Origin: DASSHC01 sp035693105 | Lineage (GTDB): Bacteria; Chloroflexota; Chloroflexia; Thermomicrobiales; Thermomicrobiaceae | Direction of reading: 5' to 3' | DNA length: 15,974 nt | Assembly (NCBI GenBank): GCA_035693105.1 | Contig: DASSHC010000398.1 | Span: 1-15,974 of the forward strand | Part shown: in pieces, positions 11,597-15,974 of the stretch | How positions within the stretch are numbered: position 1 is the stretch's first letter | Layout: every line of letters starts with the position of its first letter | Made by a program: the position numbers and the translations under genes | Notes under the pieces: model-generated | Told to the model about the DNA's origin: nothing | Seen by the model: the letters and a program-made list of their open reading frames with translations, nothing else | The model's database searches: none

Positions 11597-14056
11597 ATGG
11601 CCAGCGAGCGGGAAAGCGAATTCGGCGAGCTACTGCGTAGCTACCGGGTCGCGGCTGGCCTGACGCAGGAGGAGCTGGCGGAGCGGGCGGGCATCAGCGC
11701 GCGAGCGGTCAGCGACCTGGAGCGCGGGGTCAACCGCGTCCCGCGCCGGGATACGCTCGGAATGCTGGTCGACGCGCTGCAGCTACCGCGCGACGAGCGC
11801 GCGCGTTGGGAGGGCGCCCGGCGCCGCCTCGCTGTGCGCCCGGCCCCGCAGCAGCGGCCGGCCACCGCGGCCATGGGCAACCTGCCGGCGCCCGTGGCGA
11901 GCGTGATCGGGCGCGAGTCCGAGACAGGGGCGCTCGTCTCGCTGCTCGGCACGCCCGATGTCCGGCTAGTGACCGTCACCGGGCCAGCCGGCGTCGGCAA
12001 GACGACGGTAGCGCTGGCAGTGGCTCGCCGGCTGGGTCCGGCGTTCAGCGACGGCTGCTACGTCGTCGCGGTTGCCGGCGTCCGTGAGTCCAGGCTGGTG
12101 CCGGCGGCGATCGCGGCGGCCCTCGCCATTCCGCACGGCGAGGGTTCGGTAGGCGACATTGTCGCCGCGCTGCGGAGCCGGCAGTTTCTGCTGCTCATCG
12201 ACAACTTCGAGCAACTGCTCGAGGCGGCTCCCGATCTCAGCCGCCTGCTGTATGGTTGCCCTGGGCTCAAGCTCCTGGTCACGAGCCGAGCGCGGCTCCG
12301 GCTCAGCGGCGAGCGGGAGTTCCAGCTTGCCCCGCTGCCCCTCCCCGGCCCAGATCAGATCGCGCTCGATGCCGTCGCGCGGTCGCCTGCCGTGGCGCTC
12401 TTCGTCGAGCGCGCGCAAGCCGTCAAGCCGGGGTTTGGCCTCAACGAGGCGAATGCCGGCGTGGTCCTTTCGATTTGCCGGCGTCTGGATGGGCTGCCGC
12501 TGGCCGTCGAGCTGGCGGCGCCCTGGCTCAAGACCCTCTCACCGGCCGCGCTCTTGAGCCGTCTGGAGCATCACCGTCTCGTGCTGGCCAGCGGCGCCCG
12601 CGACCTGCCGGAACGGCTGCAGACGCTGCGCGGCGCGATCGCCTGGAGCTTCGAATTGCTCCACCCCGAGGAGCAGCGTGTCTTCACGCGGCTGGCCGTC
12701 TTTCGGGCCGGTTGCACGCTGGAGGCGGCCGAGGCGGTTGCGGGTGCGGATAACCCGGCGGATCTGCCGACCATCCTGGCCGAGCTGATCGACAAGAGCC
12801 TGCTCATCCAAGCAGAAGATCCGGAAGGTTTGCCCCGCTTCTCGATGCTCGAGACGATCCACGAGTACGCGGAGGAGCAGCTCGCGACAAGCGGTGAGGG
12901 TCCAGCGGTGCGGCAGCGCCTTGTCGCCTTTTTCCGCGATCTCGTCGAGCAAGCCGAACTGGCATCGCGCGGCCCGGAGCAAGGCCTCTGGCTGCGCCGT
13001 CTTACCTCGGACTACGACAACCTGCGCGCGGCGCTGGAGTACACCATCGCCGCTGGCTACGTCGACGATGGCTGCCGGCTGGCGGGCGCGCTCTGGCGCT
13101 ACTGGTATGCGCGCGGCGCCTACGCCGAGGGTACCTATTGGCTCGAACGCGTCCTCGGATTCAGCCGGGGAAGCGAGAGCGCCGCACGAGCGAAGTGCTC
13201 CTTCGGGACGGGGGTGCTGGCCGAGGCGCAGGGTGACTTCGAGCGCGCCCGTGCGCGTCTCCTGGAGAGCGCGACCGCATTCGCCGAGCAGGGCGAGGCG
13301 GCCGAGGCGGCGCTCGCGACCGCGCAGTTGGGCCTGGTGGAGCGCGACCAGGGAGACACGCGGCGGGCAGGGCAGCTCCTCGAGCAGAGCCTCGCCAAGC
13401 TGAGCGCGCTGGGCGATACCTGGGGAGCCGCGCTGGTGCGCAACCACCTGGGCGCGATCGCCGTTGGGGCGAGCGAGCTCGCGGTAGGGGAGGCATGGCT
13501 GCGGGAGAGTCTACGAGGCTTTCGCGCGGTGCCGGATCTCTGGGGTGTCGCGCTGGTGACCGGCAATCTCGGCACGCTGGCGCTGCGGCAAGGCGACGTC
13601 GACCGCGCCGCGATCCTGCTGGAGGAGACGCTGTCGCTGCAGGAGCACCTCGGTGAGCGACGGGGCGTGGCCATCACGCTCGGCCGCCTGGCACGGCTTT
13701 CAGTGACGCGCGACGATCTGCGGCGGGCGCGCCGCCTCTATCTGGAGAGCCTGAGTCTCCAGCAAGAGATGCGCGACGACTCCGGCATCGCGTCGACCCT
13801 GGAGCGCCTGGCGCAGGTCCAGTCGCGGCTCGGCCAGCCATCCGTCGCCTTGCGCTACGCGAGTGCGGCGACGCGCCTGCGCGCCGCGATCGGCGTACCC
13901 CTCACGGGAGGCGGCCAACTGGCGCTCGAGAAATTGTCGGCGGAGCTGCGAACCGTGCTTGGCGACGACCAGTATGAGGCGGCGTGGCGGGCTGGCCAGA
14001 CCGACAGTCTGGCCGGCCTCATGGCGGCCGCGCTGGCCGATCAGCCCGGCGGCTGA
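11597..14056 (+). CDS. XRE-NB-ARC-TPR STAND-type regulator
   Basis: The 819-residue protein begins with an XRE-type helix-turn-helix (about 8-62: 'RVAAGLTQEELAERAGISARAVSDLERG') and a Pro/Ala linker. A STAND NTPase core follows: Walker A 'GPAGVGKTT' at 129-137, Walker B 'LLLIDNFEQ' at 198-206, 'VTSRARLRL' at 228-236 and the 'GLPLAVELAA' motif at 299-308. A winged-helix segment lies at about 340-430, and the C-terminal half (about 470-780) is a run of TPR-like helical pairs. STAND proteins are ATP-driven switches; this DNA-binding, AfsR-like architecture points to a transcription regulator whose TPR part senses a ligand or partner. ATG 11597 is chosen because GAGAGGA precedes it by seven bases and the helix-turn-helix starts at once. 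It is divergent from the radical SAM operon and may control it. No nuclease, TIR or protease effector is fused. Confidence 0.92.
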   Translation: MASERESEFGELLRSYRVAAGLTQEELAERAGISARAVSDLERGVNRVPRRDTLGMLVDALQLPRDERARWEGARRRLAVRPAPQQRPATAAMGNLPAPVASVIGRESETGALVSLLGTPDVRLVTVTGPAGVGKTTVALAVARRLGPAFSDGCYVVAVAGVRESRLVPAAIAAALAIPHGEGSVGDIVAALRSRQFLLLIDNFEQLLEAAPDLSRLLYGCPGLKLLVTSRARLRLSGEREFQLAPLPLPGPDQIALDAVARSPAVALFVERAQAVKPGFGLNEANAGVVLSICRRLDGLPLAVELAAPWLKTLSPAALLSRLEHHRLVLASGARDLPERLQTLRGAIAWSFELLHPEEQRVFTRLAVFRAGCTLEAAEAVAGADNPADLPTILAELIDKSLLIQAEDPEGLPRFSMLETIHEYAEEQLATSGEGPAVRQRLVAFFRDLVEQAELASRGPEQGLWLRRLTSDYDNLRAALEYTIAAGYVDDGCRLAGALWRYWYARGAYAEGTYWLERVLGFSRGSESAARAKCSFGTGVLAEAQGDFERARARLLESATAFAEQGEAAEAALATAQLGLVERDQGDTRRAGQLLEQSLAKLSALGDTWGAALVRNHLGAIAVGASELAVGEAWLRESLRGFRAVPDLWGVALVTGNLGTLALRQGDVDRAAILLEETLSLQEHLGERRGVAITLGRLARLSVTRDDLRRARRLYLESLSLQQEMRDDSGIASTLERLAQVQSRLGQPSVALRYASAATRLRAAIGVPLTGGGQLALEKLSAELRTVLGDDQYEAAWRAGQTDSLAGLMAAALADQPGG

Positions 14057-14072
14057 TCGCGGCTCGATCCGG

Positions 14073-14699
14073 CTATGAGCTGCAGTGGAAGCCCTGAGCC
14101 TCGACCGGCGTGCTACCGGTGTACTGGGGCGCCACGGCGCGCTCGTAGGCCAGCAGTGTGCAGGCGCTGTGGGCCGGGGCGTCGCCGGGGTAGGCTGCCG
14201 CATAGCGCCAGGTGCCGGCGTGGACGATGTCGACCACCTGATTCGTGCCGGTTATGACCACGATCTTGTCGGCCAGCTCGAAGGTGCAGAGGAAGCCCCC
14301 CGGGCAACGCACCCGCGCCGCGCTCCCCTGCCAGTGGAAGCCACAGGCTTCGCCGAAGCCCGTCAGCGGCACGCCGACGCCGGCCTCGACGCTGCTGAGG
14401 CTCGGGCAGGCCACCGGAGCAGCCGGTTGCGAGACCGCCGGTTGCATGGCGTGATGCCCCGGCGCGAGCGCGGTGATGCGCTCGAAGGGCTTCACGACGC
14501 CGCGCACGTGGGGGTGGGGCAGCGGGACCGGCGAGAAGAGGACCAGCACGGCCAGCACCACGCCGGCAGCCAGCAGGATCGCCTGGTAGCCCCAGGAGCG
14601 GGTCATGAAGTCGTCGATACGCCGCTCCAGGCGATCGAGATAGCCGAACGGTTGGGGATCGGGCCGGCGCTTGCCGCCGGCTGGCGTCTTGGCCTGCAT
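14073..14699 (-). CDS. Single-pass membrane protein with six-Cys exported domain
   Basis: I do not recognise the family. The 208-residue protein has a basic N-terminal tail ('GGKRRPDPQPFGYLDRLERR'), one membrane segment at about 38-58, a Pro-rich linker and a C-terminal domain of about 110 residues. The positive tail predicts N-in orientation, placing the domain outside the membrane. That domain has six cysteines (98, 119, 132, 138, 180, 206), the only ones in the protein, which suits three disulfides. It also has an internal echo: 'FGEACGFHWQGS' and 'VEAQGFHCSS'. ATG 14697-14699 follows GGGAGGG by ten bases. It converges with the STAND gene with only 16 bp between the stops and lies 68 bp downstream of the Rid-family gene, possibly in the same transcript. 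Confidence 0.75.
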   Translation of the reverse strand: MQAKTPAGGKRRPDPQPFGYLDRLERRIDDFMTRSWGYQAILLAAGVVLAVLVLFSPVPLPHPHVRGVVKPFERITALAPGHHAMQPAVSQPAAPVACPSLSSVEAGVGVPLTGFGEACGFHWQGSAARVRCPGGFLCTFELADKIVVITGTNQVVDIVHAGTWRYAAAYPGDAPAHSACTLLAYERAVAPQYTGSTPVEAQGFHCSS

Positions 14700-14767
14700 C
14701 TGGGCTGCACCCTCCCTTCTCGCCCTGAGCTACGTCGTCAGGCGGGCGTGCGGATGCATGACCGCGC

Positions 14768-15172
14768 TCAGCCGGCCCCGCGCACCGCCATCACCGTGAC
14801 CTCGATCAGCAGCTCCGGCCGTGCCAGCGCCGAGATCTGGAGCGCCGTGCTGGTGGCCTCAAGGCCCGGCAGGACGCGCTGCCGGATCGGCCCGAGCCGC
14901 GGCAGGTTGCCCATGTCGGTCAGGTAGTAGGTTACCGCCGTGACATCGGCCGGGGTCGCGCCCGCCGCCTCCAGGGCGACACGGACGTTGGTCAGCGCCT
15001 GCTCGGCCTGGGCGGCAAACTCGCTGGAGACGACCTGCCCCTGCGCGTCCACGCCCACCTGCCCGGCGACGAAGATGAGATCACCGGCTGTGATGCACTG
15101 CACGTAGCCGCGCGGCCGGGAGTCGTAGAGCCCCGGCGTCGACACGATCTGCTTCCCGTTCCCTGCGCTCAT
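14768..15172 (-). CDS. Rid (YjgF/YER057c/UK114) family protein
   Basis: The 134-residue protein has family length and motifs: 'LIFVAGQVGVDAQGQVV', 'QAEQALTNVRVALEAAGATPADVTAVTYYLTDM', and the C-terminal strand 'LLIEVTVMAVRG'. Classical RidA deaminates reactive enamine/imine intermediates of amino-acid metabolism with a trimer-interface Arg (Arg105 in E. coli). Ungapped alignment of the last 24 family residues puts Thr109 at that site, while Glu124 matches the conserved C-terminal Glu. It therefore looks like a Rid subfamily without the Arg, and 2-aminoacrylate deaminase activity should not be assumed. ATG 15170-15172 has AGGAGG five bases upstream. The gene lies 66 bp downstream of the L-2-hydroxyglutarate oxidase gene on the same strand. 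Confidence 0.93.
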   Translation of the reverse strand: MSAGNGKQIVSTPGLYDSRPRGYVQCITAGDLIFVAGQVGVDAQGQVVSSEFAAQAEQALTNVRVALEAAGATPADVTAVTYYLTDMGNLPRLGPIRQRVLPGLEATSTALQISALARPELLIEVTVMAVRGAG

Positions 15173-15187
15173 CGCTGCCTCCTGAGT

Positions 15188-15209
15188 GCCGTGAGAAGAC
15201 CGTCACGGC
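15188..15209. promoter_or_regulatory. Hairpin/dyad between the lhgO-like and Rid genes
   Basis: GCCGTGA (15188-15194) and TCACGGC (15203-15209) form a perfect seven-base dyad with an eight-base loop in the 66-bp spacer. It lies 15 bp upstream of the Rid start codon. No T-run follows on the minus strand, so it is either an operator or an mRNA hairpin near the ribosome site. Confidence 0.4.
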
Positions 15210-15238
15210 GCGATGGTATCCCCCGTCGCGCGCTCCCG

Positions 15239-15974
15239 CTAGCCCATCTGCTCGAAGGCGTCGGCCACCATGCCGCCGATCACCAGCGAGGAGGTCGCGG
15301 CCGGCGAGGGGGCGTTGCGCACGTGCAGCACGCCGTCGCGGGCGTCGACCACGAAGTCATCGACCAGCTTGCCGTCGGCGCTCATGGCCTGGGCGCGCAC
15401 GCCCGAGGGACCGGGCAGCAGATCGTCCAGCTCCAGCTCGGGCACGTACTTCTGCAGCGAGCGCAGGAAGCGCTCCTTGCTCAGGTCGCGCCGCATCTCG
15501 TCGATGCCGACGCGCCAGTGCTGGCGGGCGAAGCCGAGGAAGCCGGTGAAGGTCGCCAGCTCGGCCAGGTCGCGCGGATTGACCGTGCCGAAGCGGTAGC
15601 CGCCGCGGGCGAAGGCCAGCACCGCGTTGGGGCCGAGCCAGAGGTCGCCGTTCATGCGCGGGGTGAAGTGGACGCCGAGGAAGGGGAAGGCCGGGTCGGG
15701 CACCGGGTAGATGTTGCCGCGCACCAGACTGCGCCGTTCCGGGCGCAGGATGTAGTAGTCGCCGCGGAAGGGCACGATGCGCGGCTCGCGCGGCGCGCCG
15801 GTCATGGCTGCCACTCGGTCCTCCCATAGCCCGGCGCAGGTGATGACCCGCGTCGCCTGGAACTCGCCGTCTGGGGTCGCCAGCCGGGCGCCCTCGGGCC
15901 GCCGGTCGATCTCGCGCACCTCGTGGCTGGTGAAGATCTGCCCGCCTGCCTGCCGGATCTCCTCGGCATATGAG
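15239..15974 (-). CDS. lhgO: L-2-hydroxyglutarate oxidase (5' end outside window)
   Basis: The C-terminal 244 residues of a FAD-dependent DAO-family oxidase are present; the frame stays open to the window edge, where translation reads 'SYAEEIRQAGGQIFTSHEV'. Family blocks are clear: 'CAGLWEDRVAAMTG', 'RIVPFRGDYYILRPE', 'GNIYPVPDPAFPFLGVHFTP', 'LWLGPNAVLAFARGGYRF', and the C-terminal 'GKLVDDFVV' and 'LHVRNAPSPAATSSLVIG'. The enzyme oxidises L-2-hydroxyglutarate to 2-oxoglutarate, often membrane-associated and passing electrons to the quinone pool. About 60% of the usual length of some 400 residues is visible; the N-terminal Rossmann FAD site lies outside. A GTG at 15917-15919 is internal, not the start. 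The Rid-family gene follows on the same strand. Confidence 0.92.
   Translation of the reverse strand, partial: SYAEEIRQAGGQIFTSHEVREIDRRPEGARLATPDGEFQATRVITCAGLWEDRVAAMTGAPREPRIVPFRGDYYILRPERRSLVRGNIYPVPDPAFPFLGVHFTPRMNGDLWLGPNAVLAFARGGYRFGTVNPRDLAELATFTGFLGFARQHWRVGIDEMRRDLSKERFLRSLQKYVPELELDDLLPGPSGVRAQAMSADGKLVDDFVVDARDGVLHVRNAPSPAATSSLVIGGMVADAFEQMG

Noticed and set aside
11597..14056. Antiviral STAND (Avs) NTPase
   Set aside because: The N-terminus is a DNA-binding XRE domain rather than a nuclease, TIR or protease effector, and no other defence gene is adjacent.

Overview
This is a G+C-rich bacterial window with densely packed genes. The mix points most plausibly to Chloroflexota, perhaps a Thermomicrobia/Sphaerobacter-like lineage. 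The signs are an XRE-STAND-TPR regulator, a sugar-acid and amide catabolic gene set, and 'GGATCC-TCGACTGCGCTC-GGATGAC' intergenic repeats. This is inference from gene content and base composition; there is no rRNA or other marker. No tRNA, rRNA, CRISPR array or complete insertion sequence was found.

Positions 1-5000 form a catabolic block: the 3' part of an RraA-family aldolase (+), then on the minus strand a small GatC/AtzG-like protein overlapping an amidase, an L-fuconate dehydratase (FucD) and an FAH-fold enzyme very close to 2-keto-3-deoxy-D-arabinonate dehydratase (KdaD). FucD acts on L-fuconate and on the stereochemically equivalent D-arabinonate, and KdaD consumes the dehydration product of the latter. 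The two therefore make consecutive steps of a non-phosphorylated fucose/arabinose-acid route. Each of the three intergenic gaps here carries one pair of inverted repeats of the same family. In the third gap one arm is split by about 88 bp.

Positions 5001-9425 hold a divergently transcribed 1437-residue protein. It joins a RecB/Cas4-type nuclease with a predicted 4Fe-4S cluster, a central region that looks like a decayed exonuclease fold, and a complete SF1B helicase. The layout resembles eukaryotic Dna2. Its promoter region contains two perfect dyads.

Positions 9485-11400 (minus strand) contain a tightly coupled set: a possible 15-codon leader ORF overlapping (ATGA) a B12-binding-type radical SAM enzyme, whose end overlaps a five-helix membrane protein. 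Divergent from it lies an XRE-NB-ARC-TPR (STAND) regulator (11597-14056). The shared 200-bp spacer has two hairpin/operator-like dyads and an extended -10 box. The combination looks like a regulated small-molecule or peptide-modification locus, with no identified product.

Positions 14073-15974 (minus strand) contain an L-2-hydroxyglutarate oxidase (5' end outside the window), a Rid-family protein lacking the catalytic Arg of classical RidA, and a single-pass membrane protein with a six-cysteine exported domain. They are spaced by 66-73 bp and may be one transcription unit.
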